A stretch of 64,000 bases of DNA from assembly GCA_963715025.1 (NCBI GenBank), contig CAVQQQ010000002.1:1054001-1118000 (forward strand), written 5' to 3'. The DNA is from DASSJT01 sp963715025 (GTDB taxonomy: Bacteria > Actinomycetota > Actinomycetes > Actinomycetales > Dermatophilaceae). The first letter of the stretch is position 1. Each line of letters starts with the position of its first letter. The translations under genes and the position numbers were made by a program. Below the pieces are notes generated by a model that did not search any database, was not told the origin of the DNA, and saw only the letters and a list, made by a program, of their open reading frames with translations. Positions 42,561 to 51,248 of this stretch are shown here, in pieces.

Positions 42561-43229
42561 ATGGCTGCCGCAATGCAGGGCTCCCTGCTCGACTTCGCCG
42601 ACGAGCTCGCGCTGCGCCCGCTGGCGGGCGCGCTGGAACGGGTGATGCTGACCCGGGGTGCCTGGGTCGACCACCGGCCCGGCTGGCTGGCCGGGGCCGA
42701 CCAGCTCTTCGACGTCCTGGCCCACGACGTGCCGTGGCACGCCGAGCGGCGGGAGATGTACGAGCGCATCGTCGACGTCCCCAGGCTCCTGACGTTCTAC
42801 GACGAGTCCGAGCCCCTCCCCCATCCGCTGCTCACAGAGGCGCGCGAGGTCCTCAGCGACCACTACCAACACGAGCTGGGCGAGCGCTTCGTGACATCCG
42901 GCCTGTGTCTCTACCGCGACGGGCGCGACTCCGTCGCCTGGCACGGCGACCGCATCGGTCGCGCCCGCAACCTCGACACCATGGTGGCCATCCTGTCGGT
43001 CGGGTCGGCACGGTCGCTCATGCTGCGGCCACGAGGTGGCGGAGAGTCGATGAAGTTCTCCCTCGGCCATGGCGACCTGGTGGTCATGGGCGGCTCCTGC
43101 CAGCGCACCTGGGACCACTGCGTCCCCAAGACCGCGAGGGCCGTCGGGCCGCGCATCTCGATCCAGTTCCGTCCGAGCGGGCGTGCGCTGATCCGTGGGC
43201 TGACGTCGCCAGCCAGGTGGCGGACGTGA
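42561..43229 (+). CDS. alkB: Alpha-ketoglutarate-dependent DNA dioxygenase, AlkB family
   Basis: 222 residues from ATG 42561, positioned for a leaderless mRNA. The iron ligands His128 and Asp130 lie in SVAWHGDRIGR and His186 in WDHCVPK. The 2-oxoglutarate-binding Arg residues lie in GPRISIQFRPSG (~198, ~204). LCLYRDGRDSVAWHGD and GDLVVMGGSCQRTWDH match AlkB proteins that remove methyl groups from 1-methyladenine and 3-methylcytosine. The perfect LexA box upstream places it in the SOS response, which differs from the Ada control known in E. coli. Confidence 0.88.
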   Translation: MAAAMQGSLLDFADELALRPLAGALERVMLTRGAWVDHRPGWLAGADQLFDVLAHDVPWHAERREMYERIVDVPRLLTFYDESEPLPHPLLTEAREVLSDHYQHELGERFVTSGLCLYRDGRDSVAWHGDRIGRARNLDTMVAILSVGSARSLMLRPRGGGESMKFSLGHGDLVVMGGSCQRTWDHCVPKTARAVGPRISIQFRPSGRALIRGLTSPARWRT

Positions 43230-43266
43230 GTGGGCCGACCCGACGTCGTCGGGCCGGCCCACTCAC
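43226..43266. terminator. Bidirectional terminator between alkB and the secreted-protein gene
   Basis: Long inverted repeat with outer arms GTGAGTGGGCC and GGCCCACTCAC (11 bp) and an inner CCCGAC/GTCGGG stem. The alkB stop codon lies within the left arm, and the convergent gene ends at 43287. Confidence 0.8.
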
Positions 43267-43286
43267 GATCAGGGTTCAACCGTCGA

Positions 43287-43709
43287 TCACGGGAAGGTCC
43301 CTGGGATATTGAGCGTGATGTTGTTGGTCGTATCGGTGAGGCTGATGTCGGTCCACGACACGGTCATGGGCGGCGTGCAGTCCGGCTGGAACGTCGCCGT
43401 CAGCGACAGGGTGAAGTCGGCCTTGCCGTTCTGAACGGGGAAGTCGCCCTCAGCCGAGAACGAAGCCTTGTTGACCGCCTTGGGGTGGTTTCCGCCGCCG
43501 TTGATGCACAGCGCGGTCGCCGTAAGGACCACGTGGATCTGCGCTTCGTCGCCGAGGCCGGCTTCTTTGCCAGACACGGTGAGCGTGTCGCCCGATGCCG
43601 AGATCTCGGTGGCGGACTTGATGAAGTGAGGGCTGCCAGCGAAGGCAGCTGTTGGTGCTCCGATGAACGCCACGACGGCGATCACGAGCGCATAGAACGC
43701 GCGACGCAT
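43287..43709 (-). CDS. Secreted hypothetical protein
   Basis: 140 residues from ATG 43709, with GGGAG about 6 bases upstream. A Sec signal peptide (RRAFYALVIAVVAFIGAPTA followed by AFAG) probably cleaves after AFA near residue 25. The mature ~115 residues look all-beta (ISASGDTLTVSGKEAGLGDE, VVLTATALCINGGGNHP, ADFTLSLTATFQPDC) with two Cys that may pair. I do not recognise a family with certainty. It is exported and convergent with alkB. Confidence 0.6.
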   Translation of the reverse strand: MRRAFYALVIAVVAFIGAPTAAFAGSPHFIKSATEISASGDTLTVSGKEAGLGDEAQIHVVLTATALCINGGGNHPKAVNKASFSAEGDFPVQNGKADFTLSLTATFQPDCTPPMTVSWTDISLTDTTNNITLNIPGTFP

Positions 43710-43932
43710 ATTGACTCCCAAACTGTGAGGAATGCCGAGGTGAGGCCGTGACCCGACGTGCCCTGCTGCTCCTCCACAGGCGGGACGACGCGGGCAACGC
43801 GCGGCCGAGCCCCGAAGCCGACCGTAAGTCCTGTGTAGCACTGTCCGAGTTCGGGCGAAATCGCACGAATGTCCTACGTCAATCTGCTCTGCGAGGTTCG
43901 CGGGCCCGTTGCTTCCGAGCCGGCCGTCGCCG

Positions 43933-45130
43933 TCAAGACACCGTGGGCCATCCGGTGTAGGCCTCGGCCAGGAAGGTGGAACCGGCCCTCGAGCGGACCA
44001 CGGAGGTCAGCTCCCCGATCTGCCGGCGCTGGTCGAAACCCGGATGCCCCGGGAAGCCGGTGGAGCATCGTGGTCATCCAGTAGGAGAAGTGCTGCGCCC
44101 GCCAGACTCGCTCGAGGGCACGGGGGCTGTAGTCGTCAAGCACATCGTGGTCCCCCTTCTCGATGGCTCGCTCCAGGACCTCGGCGAGGACGCGGACGTC
44201 GGCAAGGGCGAGGTTCAGGCCCTTGGCGCCAGTCGGCGGCACCGTGTGGGCCGCGTCTCCCGCCAGAAGCATCGAGCCGTAGCGCATGGGCTCGCAGACG
44301 AAGGAGCGGAACGGCAGCACCGACTTGTCGATGACCGGGCCCTCCTTCAGGGAGAAGCCATCCTCCCCAGCGAGCCTGGCCTGCAGCTCCTCCCAGATCC
44401 GCGCCTCGTCCCAGGCGTCGACGTCCTCGGCGGGATCGCACTGGAAGTACATCCGCTGCATGGTGTCCGTGCGCTGGCTGATCAGGGCGAAGCCGCGCTC
44501 GGAGTTGCAGTAGACGAGCTCCGGCGCGCTTCGTGGCGCCTCGACCAGGATCCCGAACCAGGCGAACGGGTACTCACGGCTGAACTGGCGACGCTGCGTC
44601 TCGGGGATCTCGTGTCGGCACATGCTGTGCGATCCATCGGCACCCACCAGGTAGTCGCAGCGCACCTGGTGAGCCATGCCCTCGGCGTCGGTGAAGAACA
44701 TCGCTGGGTGGCTCGTCCTGACGCCGACCACCCGGGTGTCGCGAACGCCGAACCGCACGTCCCCGCCGTCCCGCCGACGCGCGGCTGCCAGGTCGAGGAA
44801 CACCTCGGTCTGGGGATACAGCCACACCGATGCGCCCACGAGGCCCTTGAAGTCGATGCGGTGCCCCACTCCGGAGAACCTCAGCTCGATGCCCTCGTGC
44901 TCGTGGCCCTCCAGCAGGACCCGGTCGGAGACACCCGAGTCGACCAGCAGGCGGACGCTGTCGCGTTCGAGGATGCCGGCCCGCACCGTCTCCTCGATCT
45001 TGCGATGCGTGCGGTTGTCGATCACGACGGAGTCGATGCCGGACCGCGCGAGGAGATGCGACAGCATCAGCCCCGCGGGCCCGCCGCCCACGATGCCGAC
45101 GGTCGTGCGGGTTGTGACAGGTGCCGCCAA
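43933..45130 (-). pseudogene. pobA: 4-hydroxybenzoate 3-monooxygenase, frameshifted near the 3' end
   Basis: Start TTG 45130 with AGGAGG five bases upstream. The FAD-binding GIVGGGPAGLMLSHLLARSG is followed by RAGILERDSV, the DG motif LVGADGSHSMCR, YPFAWFGILVEAPRSAPELV and the second FAD motif LLAGDAAHTVPPTGAKGLNL, all PobA-like. After MLHRLPGASG one extra T (a TTT where TTC is expected, near 44044) shifts the frame. Without it the gene continues FDQRRQIGELTSVVRSRAGS then TFLAEAYTGWP and stops at 43933, giving a normal 398 residues. It hydroxylates 4-hydroxybenzoate to protocatechuate. As written, the last ~37 residues are replaced. Confidence 0.85.
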
Positions 45131-45189
45131 GACTGCCTCCTAACCGCACGGTGGGGCTTGAGACCAGCGCCTTCCTGCGCCCGCGGGCT

Positions 45190-46650
45190 CTAGAACGGGT
45201 ACGGAGCGATTGACCCCTGCATCGTCACCCACTGGGTCTCGGTGAATGCCTCGACGTTGGCGTCGACGCCGCCCAAGCGCGCTCCCGTGCCGGAGGACCC
45301 GACCCCGCCGAACGGCGCAACCGGCTCATCGTCGACGGTCTGGTCGTTGATGTGCACGATGCCCGAGGGGATCTGGTCGGCGATCTCCAGCCCGCGCATC
45401 ACGTCGCGGGTGAGGATGCCGAGCGAGAGCCCGTACTCCGAGCGGGTGGCCATGGCGATGGCCTCCTCCACCGTGGAGAACTTGGCGACTGGGGCCACCG
45501 GGCCGAAGACCTCTTCGCTGAATGCCGGGTGGTCGGGGTCGGCGTCCGCCAGCACCGTCGGCCGGTAGAACAGGTTGTCGTACGTGCCTCCCGCGGCGAG
45601 CCGCGCTCCCGCCGAGGCGGTTCGCGTGACCAGGTCGTGGATGCGGTCGCGCTGCCCAGCGTCGATGACCGGCCCCAGGGGAACCTCCGACGTGGCCGGG
45701 TTGCCGACGGGGATGCCCTCTGCCGTGGCAGAAAGCCGCTCGACGTACTCGTCGTAGATCGCCTCGTGGACCAGGTGCCGGCCTGTGGTCATGCAGATCT
45801 GGCCCTGGTGCAGGAACGAGCCCCACGCACCAGCCGACACCGCCGCCGCCACGTCGACGTCGTCCAGCACGATCAGGGCGTTGTTCCCGCCGAGCTCGAG
45901 GTGGACCCGCTTGAGCAACCTCCCGGCAGCCTCGCCCACGGCCCGCCCGGCCAGGGTCGATCCGGTGAAGGAGATGACGCGGACGCGCGGCTCCTGCACC
46001 ACGGCGCTGCCGACGTCGCTGCCGCCGGGGAGCACATGGAAGAGCCCCTCGGGCAGGCCGGCCTCCTGCAGGATGGCTGCAAGGAAGAGGCCGCCCGACA
46101 CCGCGGTGCGGGGGTCTGGCTTGAGGACCACGGCGTTGCCGGTGGCAAGCGCCGGCGCGACCGAGCGGCTGGCCAGGATCTGCGGGAAATTGAACGGCGA
46201 GATCACCCCCACCACACCGACCGGGAGGCGCCGCGCCATGCTCAGTCGCGGGCTGCGAGTCCGCAGCAGCTGGCCGTACGGCGCCTCGGCCGTGGCCGCT
46301 GCCGTGTGGAACTCCCCGGACACCAGGGAAGCCTCGAACGCTGCCTTGCCCTGCCCGGATCCGGCCTCGCGCACGAGCCAGTCCGCCAGGACCCCGGCCT
46401 GCTCCTCCAACAGCCGCGCAGCGGTGCGCATCACCCTGGCGCGGGCGTCGTAGGGCAGGGCGGCCCACTCCCGCTGGGCCTTGTGGGCCGCGTCCGCGGC
46501 AGTCGCGACGTCGGCGGCCGACGCGACGCCGTAGCTGCCGATGGGCTGGCCGGTCGCCGGCTCGATGACATCGGCGGTGCCACCGGTGCCGTCGACCCAC
46601 CCGGAGCTGTGGATGCGGCCCGACCAGGTCTGCGGGTCGAAGAATGTCAT
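45190..46650 (-). CDS. Aromatic aldehyde dehydrogenase (benzaldehyde/vanillin type)
   Basis: 486 residues from ATG 46650, with AGGAGG six bases upstream. ALDH landmarks are GVVGVISPFNFPQILASRSV, VVLKPDPRT, VISFTGSTLAGRAVGEAAGR, the catalytic Glu in LELGGNNALIVLDD, the catalytic Cys in FLHQGQICMTTGR, and EEVFGPVAPVAKF. HQGQICM and the overall sequence resemble XylC/Vdh-type enzymes, which oxidise benzaldehyde, 4-hydroxybenzaldehyde or vanillin. Sitting between the pca operon and pobA, it would feed aromatic acids to them. Which aldehyde it prefers is not decided by sequence. Confidence 0.82.
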   Translation of the reverse strand: MTFFDPQTWSGRIHSSGWVDGTGGTADVIEPATGQPIGSYGVASAADVATAADAAHKAQREWAALPYDARARVMRTAARLLEEQAGVLADWLVREAGSGQGKAAFEASLVSGEFHTAAATAEAPYGQLLRTRSPRLSMARRLPVGVVGVISPFNFPQILASRSVAPALATGNAVVLKPDPRTAVSGGLFLAAILQEAGLPEGLFHVLPGGSDVGSAVVQEPRVRVISFTGSTLAGRAVGEAAGRLLKRVHLELGGNNALIVLDDVDVAAAVSAGAWGSFLHQGQICMTTGRHLVHEAIYDEYVERLSATAEGIPVGNPATSEVPLGPVIDAGQRDRIHDLVTRTASAGARLAAGGTYDNLFYRPTVLADADPDHPAFSEEVFGPVAPVAKFSTVEEAIAMATRSEYGLSLGILTRDVMRGLEIADQIPSGIVHINDQTVDDEPVAPFGGVGSSGTGARLGGVDANVEAFTETQWVTMQGSIAPYPF

Positions 46651-46834
46651 GGCGTCCTCCTGGCGAGGTTGGAGTTCTCGGGCTGTCTCACACCGTCGTA
46701 CCACCCCAGCACCCGGCGCTCAACGAACTGGAACAGGAACGACGGGAAGTCCCGATGAGCCCGAGCACCACGATGCCGCTCCGCACCTCGCGACAGCGGG
46801 TTTGCCGGCCGGGAGGACAGGCGTGGGCGGCTCT

Positions 46835-47626
46835 TCAGGGGGCCACGCAGAGGTCCGCGGAGATCTTGTCGGCTGTCGCGAGCAGTGGCGGGAGAACGTC
46901 GCCCGACCGGTCGGGGTCGTCGCCGGCCAGGCCGACCCGCATCGAGACGTTCACCGCCGCGACGACGTCGCCGGCACGCCCCCGGAGCGGCACCGCGATC
47001 GAGCGCAGGCCCGGCTCCAGCTCCTGGTCGACCATGGCCCAGCCCTGCTGTCGCACCGTGGCCAGCACCTCGCGGAGTTGGCCCGGCTCGGTGACGGTGC
47101 GCACCGTGAGGGGCCTGAGCTCGACTCGCGTGAGGTAGTTCTCGAGCTCGTCCGATGGCAGGTAGGCGAGGAGCACTCGGCCCATGGACGTGGCATACGC
47201 CGGAAAGCGGGTCCCGACCTTGATCGCGACCGTCATGATCCGCCGCGTCGAGACCCGGGCGACGTAGACGATGTCCTCTCCGTCGAGAACCGATGCGGAT
47301 GTGGACTCCCCCACGTCGCGGGACAGGTCCTTCAGGTAGGGCTCGGCGATCTCGGGGAGCGGCATCCCGGAGAGGAACGCATAGCCCAGCTGGAGGACTC
47401 TTGGGGTCAGGGAGAACTCGCGGCCATCGGTGCGGACGTAACCGAGGGTCGCCAGCGTGTAGAGGAACCGCCGCGCCGTCGCCCGGTTGAGGTCGGCCCC
47501 ACGGGCGACCTCGCTCAGCGTCTGTCGCGGGTGCTGGGCGTCGAAGGACTTGATCACGGCGAAACCGCGGGCGAGGGACTGGACGAACTCGCCACTGGGA
47601 GGCGGATGGTCAGCCACGGGTGTCAT
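46835..47626 (-). CDS. pcaR: IclR-family regulator of the pca genes
   Basis: 263 residues from ATG 47626, with GGAGGAG just upstream and overlapping the pcaJ stop. The winged helix has FVQSLARGFAVIKSFDAQHP, TLSEVARGADLNRATARRFL and YTLATLGYV. The effector domain has GESTSASVLDGEDIVYVARV and GRVLLAYLPSDELENYL, PcaR/PcaU-like. In known systems such regulators bind beta-ketoadipate or protocatechuate. As the last gene of the operon it is likely autoregulated. The palindrome at 53907-53940 is a plausible operator. Confidence 0.85.
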   Translation of the reverse strand: MTPVADHPPPSGEFVQSLARGFAVIKSFDAQHPRQTLSEVARGADLNRATARRFLYTLATLGYVRTDGREFSLTPRVLQLGYAFLSGMPLPEIAEPYLKDLSRDVGESTSASVLDGEDIVYVARVSTRRIMTVAIKVGTRFPAYATSMGRVLLAYLPSDELENYLTRVELRPLTVRTVTEPGQLREVLATVRQQGWAMVDQELEPGLRSIAVPLRGRAGDVVAAVNVSMRVGLAGDDPDRSGDVLPPLLATADKISADLCVAP

Positions 47627-48330
47627 TCCTCTCCTCCGCACGCGCCGTCGGCGCTTTCGGCGCGTCTGGCGCCGTCGGCGCGCGCAGTGCCGTCGACCAG
47701 CGGGATCTCGAGCAGATCCCGCAGATGCCCGACGGTCGTGCCGAAGACCTCGCGGACGAGGACGCCGTCCCGGCCGAGGACGAACACCCCGAGGTCGGTG
47801 TAGACCCTGCTGACACACCGCACGCCCGTCAGCGGGTACGTGCAGCGCGGAACGATCTTGGGGCTGCCGTCGCGCGCGAGCAGGTCCATCATGACGAACG
47901 TCTGGCGCGCGCCGAGGGCCAGGTCCATGGCGCCGCCGACCGCGGGGATGTCACCGGCCTTCCCGGTGTGCCAGTTGGCCAGGTCGCCGGACTGGGAGAC
48001 CTGGTAGGCGCCCAGCACGCAGATGTCGAGGTGGCCGCCCCGCATCATGGCGAAAGAGCTGGCGTGGTCGAAGTACGAGGCGCCTGGGAGCTCGGTGACC
48101 GGGACCTTGCCAGCGTTGATGAGGTCCGGGTCCACCTCCGCTCCGTGGGCCTCCGGACCCATCCCGAGCATGCCGTTCTCCGTGTGCAGGATGATGTCGT
48201 CCTCTGGTGCGAGGTGGTTTGACACCTTGGTGGGGAGGCCGATCCCGAGATTGACGAACGAGCCCCGCGGGATGTCCCGGGCGACCACCGCGGCGAGCTG
48301 GTTCCGGTCCAGCGGGTTCCCTGTGGTCAC
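47623..48330 (-). CDS. pcaJ: 3-oxoadipate CoA-transferase subunit B
   Basis: 235 residues from ATG 48330, overlapping the pcaI stop. VNLGIGLPTKVSNHLAPEDD, the active-site Glu region IILHTENGMLGMGP, GGAMDLALGARQTFVMM and CTYPLTGVRCVSRVYTDLGV are typical of subunit B. It attaches CoA from succinyl-CoA to 3-oxoadipate together with PcaI. The last ~20 residues are an Ala/Asp/Gly-rich tail. Confidence 0.92.
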   Translation of the reverse strand: MTTGNPLDRNQLAAVVARDIPRGSFVNLGIGLPTKVSNHLAPEDDIILHTENGMLGMGPEAHGAEVDPDLINAGKVPVTELPGASYFDHASSFAMMRGGHLDICVLGAYQVSQSGDLANWHTGKAGDIPAVGGAMDLALGARQTFVMMDLLARDGSPKIVPRCTYPLTGVRCVSRVYTDLGVFVLGRDGVLVREVFGTTVGHLRDLLEIPLVDGTARADGARRAESADGACGGEE

Positions 48331-49019
48331 TGGCCCTCCTCCGGGATGGCCGGTGCGCCCTGCCGCACTCGCACCACCCGGTCGACGTAGATGCAGGGCG
48401 TCACCACGGTCTCTGGGTCCAGCCCTCCGACCGGGAGGATGTCGGATACCTGAACGATCGTCGTCGTGGCCGCGGTCGCCATGATCGGCCCGAAGTTGCG
48501 AGCCGTCTTGCGGTACACGAGATTGCCCATCTCGTCGGCGAGGTGCGCGCGGATGAGCGCGACATCGGCCCTGAGGGGGAACTCGAGCACGTAGCGGCGC
48601 CCGTCGATCTCGCGCGTCTCCTTCCCCTCGGCGAGCGGGGTGTCGACGCCAGTCGGTGTGTAGAAGCCGCCGATGCCGGCGCCGGCGGCTCGGATCCGCT
48701 CGGCGAGGTTGCCCTGGGGCACGAGCTCCAGTTCGATCTCGCCGGCGCGGTACCGCTTGTCGAAGTGGTGCGAGTCGTGCTGGCGGGGAAACGAGCAGAT
48801 CACCTTGCGCACTCGGCCCGCACGGATCAGCGCGGCGAGACCGTGGTCGCCGTTGCCGGCGTTGTTGTTGACCACGGTCAGGTCGGTAGCTCCCTGCCTG
48901 ATCAGGGCCTCGATGAGCTCGACTGGCTGGCCGGCGCTGCCGAATCCCCCGATCATCACCGTGCCGCCGTCGGGGATGCCGGCAACGGCATCGTCAGGAT
49001 GGGCTGCTATGCCGACCAC
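48327..49019 (-). CDS. pcaI: 3-oxoadipate CoA-transferase subunit A
   Basis: 230 residues from GTG 49019, two bases after the pcaF stop; the longer frame upstream lies inside pcaF. VMIGGFGSAGQPVELIEALI, LTVVNNNAGNGDHGLAALIR, CSFPRQHDSHHFDK, ELELVPQGNLAERIRAAGAG and GGFYTPTGVDT match subunit A. It works with PcaJ in the step before thiolysis. The ~20 C-terminal residues after VTPCIYVDRVV are typical. Confidence 0.92.
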   Translation of the reverse strand: MVGIAAHPDDAVAGIPDGGTVMIGGFGSAGQPVELIEALIRQGATDLTVVNNNAGNGDHGLAALIRAGRVRKVICSFPRQHDSHHFDKRYRAGEIELELVPQGNLAERIRAAGAGIGGFYTPTGVDTPLAEGKETREIDGRRYVLEFPLRADVALIRAHLADEMGNLVYRKTARNFGPIMATAATTTIVQVSDILPVGGLDPETVVTPCIYVDRVVRVRQGAPAIPEEGQ

Positions 49020-49021
49020 CG

Positions 49022-50209
49022 CTACGCGTCCTGGTTCTCGAGGACCAGCGCCAGGCCCTGCCCGACGCCGATGCAGATAGCGGCGACTCCCCACCGCTCG
49101 CCCGCTTGCCGCATCCGCTTGGCCAGGGTGCCGAGGATGCGGGTTCCGGAGGCGCCCAGCGGATGCCCGATGGCGATGGCCCCACCCTGGGCGTTGACTA
49201 ATGCCGGATCGATCTTCCAGGCGTCGATGCAGGCCAGGGACTGCGCCGCGAAGGCTTCGTTGAGCTCGACGGCGCCGACCTGGCTCCAATGAATGCCGGC
49301 GCGCTCAAGGGCCTTGTTCGCCGCCTCCACGGGCGCGAAACCGAAGAACTGGGGCTCAAGGGCGAAGGCGCCACGGCCGGCCACGCGTGCCTGAGGCTGC
49401 CGGCCCAGCAACTGGGCTGCCCGCTCCGACCCGAGCACCGCCGCCGAGGCGCCGTCGTTCAGCGGCGAGGCATTGCCGGCCGTCACCGTGCCGTCCGGGC
49501 GGAAGACAGGTTTGAGGCCGGCAAGCCGATCCAGGCTGGTGTTGGCCCGGATCGACTCGTCCCGGGCCAGCTCGACCCCGGGGACCGCGACGACCAGGTC
49601 GTCGTAGAACCCCGAGGACCAGGCCTGAGCTGCACTCTCGTGAGAGCGCAGCGCGAACTCGTCCTGGCGCTCGCGGGTGACGCCCTCACGCTCCCGCAGC
49701 TGCTCAGTGGCCTCGCCGAGGGACACGGTCCAGGCCTCCTCCATGGCGGGGTTGACCAGCCGCCACCCCAGGGTGGTCGACACGAGGGAGGCGTCACCAG
49801 AGGGAAACGGACGTTCGGGTTTGGGCAGCACCCAGGGCGCCCGGCTCATCGACTCGACCCCTCCGACCAGGATGATGTCCGCCTCGCCGAGGGCGATCTG
49901 CCTCGAGCCCACGATCGCCGCATCGAGGCTGGACCCACAGAGCCGGTTGACGGTCGAACCTGGCACCGACGTGGGCAGGCCGGCCAGGAGGGCGGCCATT
50001 CTGCCGACGTTGCGATTCTCCTCACCGGCGCCGTTGGCGTTGCCCAGGACCACCTCGTCGACCCGTCCCGGGTCCAGGTCCGGCGAGCGCTCGAGCAGGG
50101 TCCGCAGGACAGTCCCGGCGAGGTCGTCGGGCCGCACCCCCGCGAGCGCTCCGCCATACCTCCCGAACGGCGTGCGGACAGCGTCGTACAGGTAGACCTC
50201 AGTGCTCAC
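49022..50209 (-). CDS. pcaF: 3-oxoadipyl-CoA thiolase
   Basis: 395 residues from ATG 50209, which lies within the end of the pcaC remnant. The nucleophilic Cys91 is in NRLCGSSLDAA, with VGGVESMSRAPWVL, AVELNEAFAAQSLACID, the His loop GGAIAIGHPLGASGTRIL and the second Cys in AAICIGVGQGLAL. It cleaves 3-oxoadipyl-CoA to succinyl-CoA and acetyl-CoA, the last step of the pathway. Confidence 0.93.
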   Translation of the reverse strand: MSTEVYLYDAVRTPFGRYGGALAGVRPDDLAGTVLRTLLERSPDLDPGRVDEVVLGNANGAGEENRNVGRMAALLAGLPTSVPGSTVNRLCGSSLDAAIVGSRQIALGEADIILVGGVESMSRAPWVLPKPERPFPSGDASLVSTTLGWRLVNPAMEEAWTVSLGEATEQLREREGVTRERQDEFALRSHESAAQAWSSGFYDDLVVAVPGVELARDESIRANTSLDRLAGLKPVFRPDGTVTAGNASPLNDGASAAVLGSERAAQLLGRQPQARVAGRGAFALEPQFFGFAPVEAANKALERAGIHWSQVGAVELNEAFAAQSLACIDAWKIDPALVNAQGGAIAIGHPLGASGTRILGTLAKRMRQAGERWGVAAICIGVGQGLALVLENQDA

Positions 50210-50457
50210 CGGAGTGCTCTTCCTTCTCTTCGGACAGGATCGGCTGGGCGACGGTCGAGGCCAGGGCGGGTCCAGACCTCACCCCAGGCGTACCGGGTGA
50301 TGAGGTCTTGGAAGTCCCCGGTGAGGGCGTCGCGGCGGGTCTCGGCGCCGTCGACGTGCTCGTCGGAGAGCACCTCGCGCCGAACCCGTATGCCGGCCGC
50401 ATGCGTCTCTGATGCGCGCGGATCGCGCGAAGTCGCCGAATCGGACGGGCTCGTCAT
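50199..50457 (-). pseudogene. pcaC: 4-carboxymuconolactone decarboxylase, internal deletion
   Basis: ATG 50457 overlaps the pcaD stop. The first ~69 residues are PcaC (RREVLSDEHVDGAETRRDAL, TGDFQDLITRYAWGEVWTRP, GLDRR). A normal protein then has ~65 more residues with the catalytic Glu, Cys and His. Here that region is missing, the frame changes to PADPVRREG and stops at 50206. In the adjacent frame the DNA reads STVAQPILSEEKEEHSGEH, stopping at 50199, which looks like the native C-terminus (AQRVLxEE). So an internal segment was lost with a frameshift. No other PcaC is in the window, and the upstream PcaD carries no fused copy. Confidence 0.78.
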
Positions 50458-51248
50458 GCTGCTCCCCTCGTGGCCGTGAACCGGATCATCAGGTCCGCCA
50501 CCGAAGCGGGAGCCTCGGCGGGCGGGAGGTGGCCCGTCCCCTCGATGACCTCGAAGCCTCCGCGGGGCAGGGCCGAGGCCGTGCGCTCGGCCTCGTCGGG
50601 CGGCACGACCACGTCGTGCGCGCCGGCTGCCACGAGCACGGGCGCAGTGATCGCACCCAGGTGATCGCGGAGGTCGAACTCGGCGAGGGCCTCGCAGGCG
50701 AGGCTGTAGGACGTGCGGTCGGCGTCCTGGAGCGACGCCAGCAGCCGTGCCGCCCGGTCAGGGTGGCGGTCGACGAACCCAGGGGCGAACCACCGAATCG
50801 ACGACGGCTCCACCATGACGACCATCCCGGCCCGGCGCACGAGGTCGGCGCGCTCCATCCATGCCGCCTCGATGCCCACTTTGGCCGCCGAGGCGATGAC
50901 GACGAAACCCGCGAACGGCTCAGGCGAGCGTGCGGCTTCCAGGCCCACTGCCCCGCCCAGGGAGACCCCGGCATACCAGGTCCTGCGGCCATTGCGGTTG
51001 CCGCTGGCGGCGGCCACACCGTGCACCCCTGCAGCCAGGTCGGCGACCGAGAAGGGCGTCGTCGCGGGTGGCGACGCGCCATGACCGGGCAAGTCCCACC
51101 CGACGACCTCGAAGCGATCGGCGAGCAGGGCTGCAGCTGGTGACCAGAGAGCGTCGACGCTGGTGCCCAGAGACGGCCCCACAACCAGCAGGTCGCCTCC
51201 ACCGGAAGAGCCCGCAAGACGCGTCGCTACGAGCGTGGGCTCAGCCAT
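50454..51248 (-). CDS. pcaD: 3-oxoadipate enol-lactonase
   Basis: 264 residues from ATG 51248, overlapping pcaB. It is an alpha/beta hydrolase with VVGPSLGTSVDALWSPAAAL, VVGWDLPGHGASPPA, the nucleophile Ser in YAGVSLGGAVGLEAA, the acid Asp in VLVAAGAHDVVVPP and the His in EGTGHLPPAEAP. It hydrolyses the enol-lactone to 3-oxoadipate. The protein ends without the C-terminal decarboxylase domain found in fused PcaL of some actinobacteria, which makes loss of pcaC more significant. Confidence 0.88.
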   Translation of the reverse strand: MAEPTLVATRLAGSSGGGDLLVVGPSLGTSVDALWSPAAALLADRFEVVGWDLPGHGASPPATTPFSVADLAAGVHGVAAASGNRNGRRTWYAGVSLGGAVGLEAARSPEPFAGFVVIASAAKVGIEAAWMERADLVRRAGMVVMVEPSSIRWFAPGFVDRHPDRAARLLASLQDADRTSYSLACEALAEFDLRDHLGAITAPVLVAAGAHDVVVPPDEAERTASALPRGGFEVIEGTGHLPPAEAPASVADLMIRFTATRGAA

